Shown piece after piece: positions 47,983 through 57,939 of a DNA stretch of 64,000 bases. Each line of letters starts with the position of its first letter. Position 1 is the first letter of the stretch. Origin of the DNA: Kosakonia oryzae (GTDB taxonomy: Bacteria > Pseudomonadota > Gammaproteobacteria > Enterobacterales > Enterobacteriaceae). Under the pieces are notes generated by a model that was not told where the DNA came from, ran no database searches, and worked only from the letters and a program-made list of their open reading frames with translations. The position numbers were made by a program, and so were the translations under genes. The stretch is from assembly GCF_001658025.2 (NCBI RefSeq), contig NZ_CP014007.2, positions 1,798,001 through 1,862,000 on the forward strand, in the 5' to 3' direction.

Positions 47983-48771
47983 ATGCAACCTGACCTGCTC
48001 GATCGTGCGCAAACCGCACATGCCTTACAGCAATTCCGCCGCCATTCCCCGCTTGTTCACTGTATGACCAACGATGTTGTACAAACCTTTACCGCCAATG
48101 TGCTGCTGGCGCTTGGCGCGTCACCGGCCATGGTGATTGATCGCGACGAGGCGCAGCAATTCAGCGCGATTGCTGATGCGCTGTTGATTAACGTTGGTAC
48201 CTTAACCCGCGAGCGGGCTGACGCGATGCTGGCGGCTGCCGAAAGCGCAAATGCGGCAGCTAAACCCTGGACGCTCGATCCCGTTGCCGTCGGGGCACTC
48301 ACCTTCCGTACGCAATTTTGTCAGCAACTGCTTGCCCTGCATCCGGCGGCGATCCGTGGCAATGCCTCTGAAATTCTGGCACTTGCGGGAGTGAGCGCAG
48401 GTGGGCGTGGCGTCGATACCACCGATACCGCCAGCAATGCGTTGCCCGCAGCGCAAGCGCTGGCGCGGAAAACCGGCGCGGTGGTGGCCGTTACCGGCGA
48501 AGTGGACTATGTCACTGATGGTCATCGCACGCTGATGGTCCCGGGCGGTGATGCACTGATGACGCGGGTTGTCGGCACCGGTTGCGCGTTATCCGCCGTG
48601 GTCGCCGCCAGTTGTGCGCTGCAAGGCGAACGCCTGGTGAATGTGGCCGCCGCCTGCGCCTGGTTCGGTCTGGCGGGCAGCCTGGCGGTCGCGAACAGTA
48701 ACGGGCCGGGCAGTTTTACACCCGCATTTCTCGACGCGCTCTACACACTTGGTGGGGAGGGCGCGTTATGA
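47983..48771 (+). CDS. thiM: hydroxyethylthiazole kinase
   Basis: 262 residues, E. coli ThiM length. HK-type ribokinase-like fold ([48 protein letters not shown] with the catalytic Cys/anion hole). Phosphorylates 4-methyl-5-(2-hydroxyethyl)thiazole for thiamine salvage. The ATG at 47983 with AGGAG upstream is the riboswitch-controlled start; the frame is open from 47935 but that is riboswitch RNA. Its stop overlaps thiD by 4 bp (ATGA). Confidence 0.96.
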   Translation: MQPDLLDRAQTAHALQQFRRHSPLVHCMTNDVVQTFTANVLLALGASPAMVIDRDEAQQFSAIADALLINVGTLTRERADAMLAAAESANAAAKPWTLDPVAVGALTFRTQFCQQLLALHPAAIRGNASEILALAGVSAGGRGVDTTDTASNALPAAQALARKTGAVVAVTGEVDYVTDGHRTLMVPGGDALMTRVVGTGCALSAVVAASCALQGERLVNVAAACAWFGLAGSLAVANSNGPGSFTPAFLDALYTLGGEGAL

Positions 48772-49568
48772 AGAGAATCAACGCGTTGACCATCGCCGGT
48801 ACCGATCCCAGCGGCGGCGCGGGAATTCAGGCCGATTTAAAAACCTTCTCGGCGCTCGGTGCTTACGGCTGCTCGGTGATCACCGCGCTGGTGGCGCAAA
48901 ACACGCGCGGCGTGCAGTCGGTGTACCGTATCGAACCGGATTTTGTCGCCGCGCAGCTCGACTCGGTGCTCAGCGATGTGCGTATTGATACCAGCAAAAT
49001 TGGCATGCTGGCGGAAACCGATATTGTCGAAGCGGTAGCGGAGCGCCTGCGTCGCTATCAGGTGCGCAATGTGGTGCTGGATACGGTAATGCTCGCCAAG
49101 AGCGGCGACCCGCTGCTGTCGCCCTCTGCTGTGTCGGCGCTGCGTCAGCATTTACTGCCGCAGGTTTCACTTATTACGCCCAATCTGCCGGAGGCTGCGG
49201 CGCTGCTTGACGCGCCACATGCCCGCAACGAGCAGGAGATGCATGCGCAGGGCGAAGCGCTGCTGGCGCTCGGCTGCGAGGCGGTGCTGATGAAAGGCGG
49301 ACATCTGGATGACGCCGAAAGTCCGGACTGGCTCTTCACTCGTGAAGGCGCGCTACGCTTTACTGCGCCGCGCGTGGCGACGAAAAATACCCACGGCACA
49401 GGCTGCACGCTCTCCGCCGCGCTAGCCGCGCTGCGCCCGCGTCATAACGACTGGGCCTCGACGGTTGCGGAAGCCAAACAGTGGCTGACGGCCGCGCTGG
49501 CGCAGGCGGATTCGCTGGAAGTCGGTAGCGGAAACGGGCCGGTACACCATTTCCATCAGTGGTGGTAA
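48768..49568 (+). CDS. thiD: HMP/HMP-phosphate kinase
   Basis: 266 residues, as in E. coli. Ribokinase/PfkB superfamily: [27 protein letters not shown] at the N-terminus, KMGMLAE-like KIGMLAETD, and the [12 protein letters not shown] anion hole near 211. Phosphorylates hydroxymethylpyrimidine twice to the pyrophosphate for thiamine synthesis. Start overlaps the end of thiM, so both kinases are made under TPP riboswitch control. Confidence 0.96.
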   Translation: MKRINALTIAGTDPSGGAGIQADLKTFSALGAYGCSVITALVAQNTRGVQSVYRIEPDFVAAQLDSVLSDVRIDTSKIGMLAETDIVEAVAERLRRYQVRNVVLDTVMLAKSGDPLLSPSAVSALRQHLLPQVSLITPNLPEAAALLDAPHARNEQEMHAQGEALLALGCEAVLMKGGHLDDAESPDWLFTREGALRFTAPRVATKNTHGTGCTLSAALAALRPRHNDWASTVAEAKQWLTAALAQADSLEVGSGNGPVHHFHQWW

Positions 49569-49718
49569 ACCAGGATCCGAAACGTGCCAGCAGATTATGC
49601 TGAAAAAAAAGGCAGCGGTGGAAAATCTTGCGCATGAGTACCAGGCTTATTTCTGCCTGCCGTAAGGCAGGTCGGGATAATCCAATTCGCTTTGCGCGAA
49701 GCTTACGGGAGCATAGCT

Positions 49719-50771
49719 ATGACTGATATTGTGCAGTTACTCGGCAAAGACGCCGACAGCCTTCTGCAACACCGCTGTATTACCATCCCCGCTGACCAAC
49801 TCTATCTGCCGGGCGGCGATTATGTGGATCGCGTGATGGTCGATAACAACCGTCCGCCTGCGGTGCTGCGTAATATGCAGACGCTGTATAATCACGGGCG
49901 GCTGGCGGGCACCGGGTATCTGTCTATTTTGCCGGTTGACCAGGGGATTGAGCACTCGGCGGGCGCATCCTTTGCAGCGAATCCGCTCTATTTCGATCCG
50001 AAGAATATTGTGGAGCTGGCGATTGAAGCCGGGTGTAACTGCGTCGCCTCCACCTATGGCGTGCTGGCTTCGGTTTCCCGCCGCTACGCGCACCGCATTC
50101 CCTTCCTCGTCAAACTCAACCACAACGAAACTCTCAGCTACCCGACGGAGTATGACCAGACGCTGTATGCCAGCGTTGAGCAGGCATTCAATATGGGTGC
50201 AGTAGCCGTTGGCGCAACCATCTATTTTGGATCGCTGGAATCCCGTCGCCAGATTGAAGAGATCTCTGCCGCCTTCGAACGCGCTCATGAACTGGGGCTG
50301 GTGACTGTGCTGTGGGCCTACCTGCGCAACTCTGCCTTCAAGAAAGATGGCGTGGATTACCATGTTTCAGCAGATTTGACCGGCCAGGCGAACCACATTG
50401 CCGCCACTATCGGCGCGGACATCGTGAAGCAGAAAATGGCGGAAAATAATGGCGGCTATAAGGCGGTCAATTTTGGTTATACCGATGAACGTGTCTACAG
50501 CAAACTGACCAGTGATAACCCGATCGATCTGGTGCGTTACCAACTGGCGAACTGCTATATGGGGCGTGCGGGGCTGATCAACTCCGGCGGTGCTGCCGGG
50601 GGTGATACCGATCTGGCCGATGCGGTCCGTACGGCGGTTATCAATAAACGCGCAGGTGGCATGGGGCTGATCCTTGGTCGTAAAGCGTTCAAGAAAACCA
50701 TGGCCGACGGCGTGAAACTGATTAACGCCGTGCAGGATGTTTATCTCGATCAGAAAGTGACCATCGCATAA
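49719..50771 (+). CDS. fbaB: class I fructose-bisphosphate aldolase (DhnA family)
   Basis: 350 residues, E. coli FbaB length. (beta/alpha)8 barrel; [28 protein letters not shown], and the Schiff-base lysine region [18 protein letters not shown]. Catalyses reversible cleavage of fructose 1,6-bisphosphate, used mainly in gluconeogenic growth. ATG 49719 follows GGGAGC; upstream frame to 49692 is not used. A CCTGCCG-TAAGGCAGG hairpin (about 49657-49672) lies in the 150-bp gap after thiD. Confidence 0.95.
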   Translation: MTDIVQLLGKDADSLLQHRCITIPADQLYLPGGDYVDRVMVDNNRPPAVLRNMQTLYNHGRLAGTGYLSILPVDQGIEHSAGASFAANPLYFDPKNIVELAIEAGCNCVASTYGVLASVSRRYAHRIPFLVKLNHNETLSYPTEYDQTLYASVEQAFNMGAVAVGATIYFGSLESRRQIEEISAAFERAHELGLVTVLWAYLRNSAFKKDGVDYHVSADLTGQANHIAATIGADIVKQKMAENNGGYKAVNFGYTDERVYSKLTSDNPIDLVRYQLANCYMGRAGLINSGGAAGGDTDLADAVRTAVINKRAGGMGLILGRKAFKKTMADGVKLINAVQDVYLDQKVTIA

Positions 50772-50782
50772 CTTTTCCCGCT

Positions 50783-50812
50783 ATCTCCTCTCCATTTCGG
50801 GGAGGAGATTTT
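50783..50812 (+). terminator. terminator of fbaB
   Basis: ATCTCCTC-TCC...GG-GGAGGAGAT with a TTTTC tail, 11 bp after the fbaB stop codon. Confidence 0.75.
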
Positions 50813-50883
50813 CTGTGAATCAGTCAATTATTTCGATTAAACCCTTCCGCTGCAGATGGCAGGGAAAGGTATTTTTAAGTGGG

Positions 50884-51783
50884 TCAGCGCAATAACGGGC
50901 AATCCGGCGGTAACCGGCATTGCAACGCATTGGGCAACACTTCAATGCGGAAATGCTCGCCGCTTAGCGGTTCGCCGTCGAGGTTAAAGGTAATTTCATG
51001 CGGGGCGCTGACTTCGAACCACGCCGATTTACCGTCAATAATATGCGGGTTATCGTCCGGCTGCGTCAGGGTGGTTAACAGCGCCGGTAACAGCTCCTCG
51101 CCGGTAAAAATACGCAGATGCAGTAAGCCATCGTTAATCAGCGCCTGCGGGCAAAGCTGCTGGCCGCCGCCTGCCTGGCGACCGTTACCAATGCCCATCA
51201 CCAGCGCATCGCCCTGCCACTGGAAATCCTCACCGCGAATTTCGCAGCGGTCGGCCTTTAGCTTATCCAGCCGCAGTAGCCCGTGAATCAGATAAGAAAC
51301 CCCGCCCAGCGCGGCCTTTAGTTTTTCCGGCGTTTCCGTGGTGATGCGGGTACCAAAACCACCGGTTGCCATATTAATAAAACAGGTTTTATCGTTGACG
51401 CGGGCGATATCGACAGCCACTGCTTTACCCACGATAGCCAGCTGTAACGCTTTCTCCAGCGTATCGGGGATGCCCGCGCTGGTGGCGAAATCATTGGCGG
51501 TGCCGAGCGGCAAAATACCGAGCGCCGGAATGTTATCGCCCGTACAGTTCACCAGCGCTGTCGCCACTTCATTGATGGTGCCGTCGCCGCCGCCTGCGAT
51601 CACCGTATCCACGCCAAGCTGCTGTGCTTCCTTAACGTAGCGCCCGGCATCGCCCTTTTCCCAGGTGACGCGCACCTGAATATCCATGCCTTCGTCACGC
51701 AGCAGCGCTATGGCGGCGCGCAGCGTTTCGTCTCCGGCGCTTTTACCGTTGAGGATCAATAAGCTTCCAGGAATTTTGCCCAT
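50884..51783 (-). CDS. yegS: lipid kinase YegS
   Basis: 299 residues, identical in length to E. coli YegS. Diacylglycerol-kinase-like catalytic domain: [15 protein letters not shown], the nucleotide loop [17 protein letters not shown] (about 59-75) and [15 protein letters not shown]. coli YegS has phosphatidylglycerol kinase activity in vitro. ATG 51783 has AAGGACG upstream; an ATG 8 codons earlier is in frame without a ribosome site. Confidence 0.94.
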   Translation of the reverse strand: MGKIPGSLLILNGKSAGDETLRAAIALLRDEGMDIQVRVTWEKGDAGRYVKEAQQLGVDTVIAGGGDGTINEVATALVNCTGDNIPALGILPLGTANDFATSAGIPDTLEKALQLAIVGKAVAVDIARVNDKTCFINMATGGFGTRITTETPEKLKAALGGVSYLIHGLLRLDKLKADRCEIRGEDFQWQGDALVMGIGNGRQAGGGQQLCPQALINDGLLHLRIFTGEELLPALLTTLTQPDDNPHIIDGKSAWFEVSAPHEITFNLDGEPLSGEHFRIEVLPNALQCRLPPDCPLLR

Positions 51784-51862
51784 ATTTTTCGTCCTTATTG
51801 CATGCAATGAGGAAAGTGTATCTCACGAGCGGGAAGGGGGGATAAAAAGCGGAAAAAAGCGT

Positions 51863-51951
51863 TAAAAAAAATCAGCCTGCGTAAGGGAGATTACGCAGGC
51901 TAAGGAGGTGGTTCCTGGTACAGCTAGCATTTATGGGTTATGTTTTTCAGC
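51863..51951 (-). ncRNA. cyaR: CyaR small regulatory RNA
   Basis: The minus strand reads GCTGAAAAACATAACCCAT..ATGCTAGCTGTACCAGGAACCACCTCCTTAGCC then the terminator hairpin AGCCTGCGTAA..TTACGCAGGCT and a T run: E. coli CyaR (RyeE) almost to the base, 89 nt against about 87. CyaR is Hfq-dependent and represses ompX, luxS, nadE and yqaE in E. coli, through the ACCTCC seed-like stretch that mimics an anti-Shine-Dalgarno. Located between yegS and trhP; in E. coli it lies next to trhP/yegQ. Confidence 0.93.
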
Positions 51952-51985
51952 GAGATGGATAATACCCATAACCACCGGGGAGGTA

Positions 51986-52001
51986 TGTGATCCGATTCTA
52001 A
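51986..52001 (-). promoter_or_regulatory. CRP site of cyaR
   Basis: Plus strand reads TGTGA-6 nt-TCTAA: one perfect half-site. Its centre is about 42 bp upstream of the inferred CyaR 5' end, the class II CRP position (-41.5). CRP activation of cyaR is established in E. coli; the site here is inferred by position and sequence. Confidence 0.65.
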
Positions 52002-52034
52002 GATTTTTCCAGCCGTAAAAATAACCCGCCTAAA

Positions 52035-53396
52035 TTACTTCGCGTGAGGATTGCGCGTTGACTGCCCGGTGAAATTGCGCATCAGAAGCGCATATTCCAG
52101 CGCCATATCCTGCGGAACCGGCAACCAGACAGTATAACCATCGCCAGGTGCAACCGGCATCGCTTCGCCTTTGGCGTTTTCCATCTGCTCAAGCGTAAAG
52201 TTGACGTTGCCCTGCGGCGTCATCAGCTCCAGGCTGTCACCGACCGAAAACTTATTTTTCACCGCGACGGCGGCGAGATTGCCTTTACGCTCGCCGGTGA
52301 ATTCGCCGACAAACTGCTGGCGCTCAGAAACCGAGTAGCCATAGTCATAGTTCTGGTAATCATCATGCGTGTGGCGGCGCAGGAAACCTTCGGTGTAACC
52401 GCGATGCGCCAGCCCTTCCAGCGTTTCCAGCAGCGACGTGTCGAACGGTTTACCCGCGGCGGCATCGTCGATCGCTTTGCGGTAAACCTGCGCGGTACGG
52501 GCGCAGTAGTAGAACGATTTGGTGCGGCCTTCGATTTTCAGCGAGTGCACGCCCATCTGCGTCAGACGCTCAACGTGGGCAATCGCCCGCAGATCTTTCG
52601 AGTTCATGATGTAGGTGCCGTGCTCGTCTTCGAAGGCGGTCATGTACTCGCCCGGACGCTGCGCTTCCTCAATCATAAACACTTTGTCGGTCGGCGCGCC
52701 GACGCCAAGCGTAGGTTCGATGTTTTGCACCGGAATCGGTTCGTGAACATGTACGATATTGCCGATAGCGTCTTCTTTGCCTTCCTGAACGTTATATTCC
52801 CAGCGACAGGCGTTGGTGCAGGTGCCCTGGTTCGGATCGCGCTTGTTGATATAGCCTGAAAGCAGGCAACGGCCGGAATAAGCCATGCACAGTGCGCCGT
52901 GCACGAAGATTTCGATCTCCATCTCCGGCACCTGGCTGCGAATTTCAGCGATCTCTTCCAGTGACAGCTCGCGGGAGAGGATCACGCGCGTCAGCCCCAT
53001 CTGTTGCCAGAATTTCACCGTTGCCCAGTTGACGGCGTTCGCCTGTACGGAGAGATGAATCGGCATCTGCGGGAAGTTTTCGCGCACCATCATGATAAGC
53101 CCCGGATCGGACATAATCAGCGCATCCGGCCCCATCTCCACCACCGGTTTCAGGTCGCGGATGAACGTTTTCAGCTTGGCATTGTGCGGCGCGATATTCA
53201 CTACCACGTAGAATTTTTTGCCCTGCGCGTGGGCTTCATTGATGCCGATTTGCAGGTTTTCGTGGTTGAATTCGTTATTGCGCACGCGCAGCGAGTAGCG
53301 CGGCTGTCCAGCGTAAACGGCGTCCGCGCCGTAAGCGAAGGCGTAACGCATATTTTTCAGCGTTCCCGCCGGGGAGAGGAGTTCCGGTTTAAACAT
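52035..53396 (-). CDS. trhP: tRNA 5-hydroxyuridine modification protein TrhP (peptidase U32 family)
   Basis: 453 residues, exactly E. coli YegQ/TrhP. U32 family: ELLSPAGTLKNMRYAFAYGADAVY at the start, the family block EIEIFVHGALCMAYSGRCLLSGY at about 163-185 with cysteines, then CTNACRWEYNV carrying more Fe-S-type cysteines. Catalyses prephenate-dependent hydroxylation of U34 in several tRNAs. Single gene; 413 bp separate its start from the divergent XRE gene. Confidence 0.95.
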   Translation of the reverse strand: MFKPELLSPAGTLKNMRYAFAYGADAVYAGQPRYSLRVRNNEFNHENLQIGINEAHAQGKKFYVVVNIAPHNAKLKTFIRDLKPVVEMGPDALIMSDPGLIMMVRENFPQMPIHLSVQANAVNWATVKFWQQMGLTRVILSRELSLEEIAEIRSQVPEMEIEIFVHGALCMAYSGRCLLSGYINKRDPNQGTCTNACRWEYNVQEGKEDAIGNIVHVHEPIPVQNIEPTLGVGAPTDKVFMIEEAQRPGEYMTAFEDEHGTYIMNSKDLRAIAHVERLTQMGVHSLKIEGRTKSFYYCARTAQVYRKAIDDAAAGKPFDTSLLETLEGLAHRGYTEGFLRRHTHDDYQNYDYGYSVSERQQFVGEFTGERKGNLAAVAVKNKFSVGDSLELMTPQGNVNFTLEQMENAKGEAMPVAPGDGYTVWLPVPQDMALEYALLMRNFTGQSTRNPHAK

Positions 53397-53809
53397 GATT
53401 TTCTCGTTCTGATGACAGGTCAGATCGCCTCAGCAGGTGAGGCGGCGGGGGAGTTCCCCTAAATTTAGGGCGGGAATTGTAGCGCTGCGCGTCGGGGGAG
53501 TAAACCTGCGCGTTAGTTCACGCGTGGTCGATGGCCATTTCCGCGTCGGTTATTTCCGCCTGGCCACTGAACGTAGCCAACGGCAGCATCAGTACGCCAA
53601 TGTCGTATTTCCTCACCCCTCTCTTTGCTGCAACCTGCAGCGCCCGCCATATTACAGAGGATTACAGCATATTCACGGCCGGTTTATACTCGGCGGAGAG
53701 CCATGTCCGGGCGCTGTCGGGGCTGTGTCGTGTTGCTGTCGGGTGACGATCGTGTTGCTGTCCGCGTGATTGAGCGACACTGCAAGCCAGTTTCCTGTGG
53801 AGAGATATC
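53397..53809. other. 413-bp divergent promoter region, no gene seen
   Basis: Holds the trhP promoter (minus) and the XRE gene promoter (plus). A 12-bp direct repeat CGTGTTGCTGTC occurs at 53729-53740 and 53751-53762 (22-bp period, two helical turns), 48 bp before the XRE start codon, a possible autoregulatory site. Open frames here are not supported by ribosome sites or similarity. Confidence 0.45.
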
Positions 53810-54271
53810 ATGAGCAATAAAGTGAAAGCGTTCCGTCTGGCCCGCGCCTGGTCACAGGAGCAGCTTGCAGAGATGGCTGCGTTGAGCGTCAGAACGGTAC
53901 AGCGAATTGAAAGTGGCGATCAACCTTCGCTGGAGACGCTGAGTGCGTTAGCGGCGGTGTTTGGCGTCAGCGTCACTGAGTTATCCGGGCAGGCGGAGGC
54001 GGGGGAAGAGGCGCTGGATCAGCGCATCACTGCTGCGCGGGAAAAGGTCGATGCCGAAAGCCGCTTCTGGCGATCGCTTGTCACCGCAGTCATTGTCTGC
54101 GTGCTGCTCTATTTCCTTAATCGCAGTACCGCGCCCGATCCGCTGTGGTCACTGTGGGTAGCGGCAATTTGGGGCGGATTGCTGCTGGTGCGGGGATTGC
54201 GGCTCTTTGTCTTCGCTGAACCGATCGCCCGCTGGCGCAAACAGCGTTTACAGCGGCTGTTGCGTAAATAA
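53810..54271 (+). CDS. XRE-type regulator with C-terminal 2TM domain
   Basis: 153 residues. N-terminal XRE/Cro helix-turn-helix (about 5-58; RAWSQEQLAEMAALSVRTVQRIESGDQPSLETL), a linker with charged residues, and two transmembrane helices (about 90-108 and 115-135, 2TM/DUF domain type) with a basic tail RWRKQRLQRLLRK. Probably a membrane-anchored transcription factor, but no target is known. GTGGAGAG precedes the ATG. Convergent with baeR; the 28-bp gap contains an imperfect GC-rich palindrome CCGCCGGGC..GCCCGGCAG without a T run. Confidence 0.82.
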   Translation: MSNKVKAFRLARAWSQEQLAEMAALSVRTVQRIESGDQPSLETLSALAAVFGVSVTELSGQAEAGEEALDQRITAAREKVDAESRFWRSLVTAVIVCVLLYFLNRSTAPDPLWSLWVAAIWGGLLLVRGLRLFVFAEPIARWRKQRLQRLLRK

Positions 54272-54299
54272 ATGCCGCCGGGCGTGAAGCCCGGCAGCG

Positions 54300-55022
54300 T
54301 TACGCCAGTTTGCAGGCGTCGGCTTCCCAGCGGTAGCCGACGCCGTAAACTGCGCGGATAAAGGATTGTTCCTCATCCAGCGCTTCCAGTTTGCGGCGCA
54401 GGTTTTTGATATGGCTATCGATGGTGCGGTCGGTGACCACGCGATAGTCATCATAAAGATGGTTGAGCAGTTGTTCGCGGGAGAAGACCTTGCCCGGCTC
54501 GCTGGAGAGGGTTTTCAGCAGACGGAATTCCGCCGGCGTGAGATCCAGCAGTTTGTTGTGCCAGCTTGCCTGGAAACGCCCTTCATCAACGATCAGCGGG
54601 CTTTCCGCATCCATCGCCTGCAATTCGCGCTGCGGCTTGCAGCGGCGCAGAATGGTTTTGACTCGCGCCACCACTTCGCGCGGGCTATAGGGTTTGCAGA
54701 TGTAGTCGTCGGCGCCAATTTCCAGCCCCAGCAGACGATCGATCTCCTCGATTTTTGCCGTCACCATAATGACCGGCACATTGGAGAAGCGACGGATCTC
54801 CCGGCACAGGGTCAGGCCGTCGGTGCCGGGCAGCATCAGATCGAGCAGAATCAAATCCGGCGGCGTCTGGCGGACATATCCCAGCACCTGATCGCCGTGG
54901 TTAATCAGCGTCGGCGCGTAGCTGGCCGCCCGCAGATAATCGATCAGCAACTGTCCCAGCTTCGGTTCATCTTCCACGATCAGAATGCGTGGCGTGTTTT
55001 CATCAATGGGTAGCTCAGTCAT
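54300..55022 (-). CDS. baeR: response regulator BaeR
   Basis: 240 residues, as in E. coli. Receiver domain with phospho-acceptor D61 ([13 protein letters not shown]) and acidic pair VEDEP near 17-20; OmpR/PhoB-type winged helix in the C-terminal half ([45 protein letters not shown]). Controls envelope-stress and efflux genes including mdtABCD. Last gene of the mdt-bae operon; start codon overlaps the baeS stop codon. Confidence 0.95.
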   Translation of the reverse strand: MTELPIDENTPRILIVEDEPKLGQLLIDYLRAASYAPTLINHGDQVLGYVRQTPPDLILLDLMLPGTDGLTLCREIRRFSNVPVIMVTAKIEEIDRLLGLEIGADDYICKPYSPREVVARVKTILRRCKPQRELQAMDAESPLIVDEGRFQASWHNKLLDLTPAEFRLLKTLSSEPGKVFSREQLLNHLYDDYRVVTDRTIDSHIKNLRRKLEALDEEQSFIRAVYGVGYRWEADACKLA

Positions 55023-56527
55023 ACTTCTCTCGATTGTTCGCCTTCAAGCGGTAGTTCAACTGTAATGGTAACCCCGCCAAATGGCGAGTGCCCGGCGTGG
55101 ATAGCGCCACCGTGGGCTTCCACAATATTCAAACAGATAGCCAGCCCCAGTCCGGAGCCGCCGCTGGCGCGGTTGCGCGATCCTTCCGTGCGGTAGAAAC
55201 GCTCAAACAGGCGCGTCAGTTGCTCGTCGGAAACGCCAGGCGCGCTGTCGGCAAAACGCAGGATCAGTTTACCGTCGCGAGTGGTGGCCTGAATCTGCGT
55301 TTGTCCGCCGCCATCCGTATAGCGCAGGCTGTTTTCCAGCAGATTATTAAACAGCTGCATCAGGCGATCGGGATCGCCAAAGACTCTGCCACTGGTGGAC
55401 TGCAAATCCAGCGACAAGTTCAGGTTTCGGCTGGCAAAACGTTCATGAAACGCGCCAGCGGCAATCTCCAGCAGCGTCACCACATCCACCGGTGTCCGCT
55501 GGTAGGCCAGCGCGCCCTCATCGGACATTGACAACTGATGCAAATCGTCCACCAGCTTGGTGAGCGTGCCGACCTCTGCCTGTAACGACAGCACTGACTC
55601 CGGCGTAAATTTGCGTACGCCGTCCTGAATCGCCTCCAGTTCGCCGCGCAGTACCGCCAGCGGCGTGCGCAGTTCGTGGGAGATATCAGCCATAAAATCG
55701 CGGCGCATTTGCTGGTTTTTCTCCAGCGTACTGGCCAGCAGGTTAAAGTCGCGCGCCAGCCTGCCCAGTTCATCCTGGCTGCCTGTCGTGACGCGTGTCG
55801 AGAAATCGCCGGAGGCCAGTTTATGTGTCCCCTCGACCAACCGTTTCACCGGTGCCAGCAGGCCGCGCGCCAGCGGGAAGGTTGCCAGCGCCGCCAGCAG
55901 CGTGGCGAGGCCGACAATCAGCCAACTGGTGCGACGCTGTTGACGGGCAAAATTGATGTCGGTATTGCGCGTTAACCGCTCAACCGGGGAGGCAATCACC
56001 CAGCCCACCGTTTTCTGGTTCACCACAATCGCCCGGCGGTTGCCTTCGTCTGGCACCGTGCCGCGCGGGCCGACCAGCACAGTGTTGTTCTGATCGACAA
56101 CCCAGAACTGCGTGCGCCAGCCGTGCGGCGGTGGCGGGCCGGGTGGCGGCGGTGGTGGCTCCTCGTTTTCCATTCCCCGTTCTGCTCCGCGGTTGTCGCC
56201 CATCGCACGATCCCGCTGCATACCGGGTTCTGGCCCACCGCCGCGATCATCTTCATGGTCGTTATCGCGTTCGAAAGATCGCAGGATCTCGAAAATCATC
56301 CGGTCGTTATTGCGCAGAAATTGCCAGTCGCCGTGCTGGGCGTACTGATCGGCCAGCGTGTCGCTCAACAGTTGCAGGCGCTGCTCGTTGCCGCGCTTGA
56401 TATAGTCGATAAACCCGCGCTCGAAGCTGATTCGCACCGCCCAGTGCATAATGATCAGCAGTACGATGCAGGTGGTCAAAATGGCCAGAAAAAGTTTGGC
56501 CGTAATACCCGGCCGCCAGAATTTCAT
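55019..56527 (-). CDS. baeS: sensor histidine kinase BaeS with enlarged periplasmic loop
   Basis: 502 residues; E. coli BaeS has 467. TM1 at about 12-32, periplasmic domain about 33-200, TM2 at about 200-222, HAMP (about 223-275), phospho-acceptor H284 in [10 protein letters not shown] and a HATPase domain ([33 protein letters not shown]). The extra length is one low-complexity insertion around residues 89-135, rich in Asp/Glu/Gly/Arg and ending [15 protein letters not shown], where E. coli has a short loop before [14 protein letters not shown]. Senses envelope stress (indole, zinc and others in E. coli). Start overlaps mdtD by 4 bp. Confidence 0.94.
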   Translation of the reverse strand: MKFWRPGITAKLFLAILTTCIVLLIIMHWAVRISFERGFIDYIKRGNEQRLQLLSDTLADQYAQHGDWQFLRNNDRMIFEILRSFERDNDHEDDRGGGPEPGMQRDRAMGDNRGAERGMENEEPPPPPPGPPPPHGWRTQFWVVDQNNTVLVGPRGTVPDEGNRRAIVVNQKTVGWVIASPVERLTRNTDINFARQQRRTSWLIVGLATLLAALATFPLARGLLAPVKRLVEGTHKLASGDFSTRVTTGSQDELGRLARDFNLLASTLEKNQQMRRDFMADISHELRTPLAVLRGELEAIQDGVRKFTPESVLSLQAEVGTLTKLVDDLHQLSMSDEGALAYQRTPVDVVTLLEIAAGAFHERFASRNLNLSLDLQSTSGRVFGDPDRLMQLFNNLLENSLRYTDGGGQTQIQATTRDGKLILRFADSAPGVSDEQLTRLFERFYRTEGSRNRASGGSGLGLAICLNIVEAHGGAIHAGHSPFGGVTITVELPLEGEQSREV

Positions 56528-57939
56528 GATTCTCTCCTGTTGCGACGGGCAATCACGACGTTCTGGCTGGCGTCATTCGGGACGCGGGCGAAGATCAACG
56601 CCGGTAGTGAAATAATCACCGCCATACTGAGATAAGCGTAAAGGAAAACATGGTGCGCCACGCCGCTGTCCGCTGACAGATGCTGCTGGCCGAACAGGCC
56701 GAGCAACAAACCGGCGACGGTAACGCCGATACTCATCGACAACTGCATGATCATCGACAGTAAGCTGTTGCCGCCGCTGGCCAGTTCATCGGGTAGATCT
56801 TTCAGCGTCAGGGTGTTCATCGAAGAGAAGCGCATCGAGTTGATCATCCCCTGGCAGAACAGCACCACCGGCAGCAGATAGTACCAACCGAGCAGGGCGG
56901 TGGTCATAAACAGCAGGCTCACCAGCGCCAGCCCAAGGGTGGAACAGACCAGCGCGCGGCGATAACCAAAACGGTTAACCAGCTGCACGACAATCCGCTT
57001 CATGCCCATACTGCCCAGCACCATCGGGATCATCATCAGCCCGGCGTGGAACGGTGAAAAGCCAAGGCCAATCTGCAAAAACACCGGCGTCATAAACGGC
57101 AGCATGCCGCTGCCGATACGCCCGGCAAAGCTGCCGGCCAGCCCCAGTGAAAACGAAGGCGTGCGGAACAGCCGCAGGTTAAACAGCGCGCCGTCGTTGC
57201 CTCTGGCGTGCAGCAGATAAAACAGCGTCGTCGCTGCGCCCACCGCCACCAACGCGCCAAGCTGGAGAGTTGAAAGCCCCAGCCCGCGGCTGCCGTCGAG
57301 CGCCAGCGTCAGCGTCGCCATGCCGCAGGCCAGCAACGCAAAACCCGCCATATCGAAACGACGGGTTTGCAGCTTATAGTTCGGCATCAGGCTCAAGGTG
57401 GCGAGCGCGCCGATAATCCCGACCGGCAGGTTAATCAGGAAGATCCAGTGCCATGAAGCATACTCCACCAGAATCCCGCCGAGCGCCGGGCCGACCAGCG
57501 GGCCGATTTGCCCCGGCAGGGTGACGAAGGTCATTGCGGCCATATACTGGTCGCGCGGGACGATTTTCATCACCGTCAGCCTGCCTACCGGCACCATCAT
57601 CGCTCCGCCGATACCCTGTAAAACCCGCGCCATCACCAGTTGATCAAGGGTTGAGGACTGCGCGCAAAACAGCGAGCCGGTGGTGAACAGCACAATGGCG
57701 ACGAAAAAGATATTGCGCACGCCGACCCGATCCGCCAGCCAGCCGCTGGCTGGCAGCATCACCGCCACGGTCAAAACATAGGAGACCACCACCATGTGCA
57801 TATGCAGCGGGCTCTCCCCCAGGCTTCGCGCCATCGAGGGGAGGGCGGTATTCACAATAGTGGTATCCAGCGACTGCATAAAAAAGCCAAAGGCGACAAT
57901 CCATAGTTGCCAGCGGATGTTCTTGGGGAGTTCATTCAT
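56524..57939 (-). CDS. mdtD: MFS transporter MdtD/IceT
   Basis: 471 residues, E. coli length. Fourteen-helix DHA2-type MFS antiporter; signature [13 protein letters not shown] in loop 2-3 and [20 protein letters not shown]. Although in the mdtABC operon, it is not part of that tripartite pump; E. coli MdtD (renamed IceT) exports iron-citrate. The ATG overlaps the mdtC stop codon (ATGA) and its own stop overlaps baeS, so translation is coupled. Confidence 0.92.
   Translation of the reverse strand: MNELPKNIRWQLWIVAFGFFMQSLDTTIVNTALPSMARSLGESPLHMHMVVVSYVLTVAVMLPASGWLADRVGVRNIFFVAIVLFTTGSLFCAQSSTLDQLVMARVLQGIGGAMMVPVGRLTVMKIVPRDQYMAAMTFVTLPGQIGPLVGPALGGILVEYASWHWIFLINLPVGIIGALATLSLMPNYKLQTRRFDMAGFALLACGMATLTLALDGSRGLGLSTLQLGALVAVGAATTLFYLLHARGNDGALFNLRLFRTPSFSLGLAGSFAGRIGSGMLPFMTPVFLQIGLGFSPFHAGLMMIPMVLGSMGMKRIVVQLVNRFGYRRALVCSTLGLALVSLLFMTTALLGWYYLLPVVLFCQGMINSMRFSSMNTLTLKDLPDELASGGNSLLSMIMQLSMSIGVTVAGLLLGLFGQQHLSADSGVAHHVFLYAYLSMAVIISLPALIFARVPNDASQNVVIARRNRRES

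Noticed and set aside
53437-53813. 110-, 71- and 62-codon frames in the trhP/XRE gap
   Set aside because: They overlap each other in different frames, lack ribosome sites and have Ser/Arg/His-rich translations.
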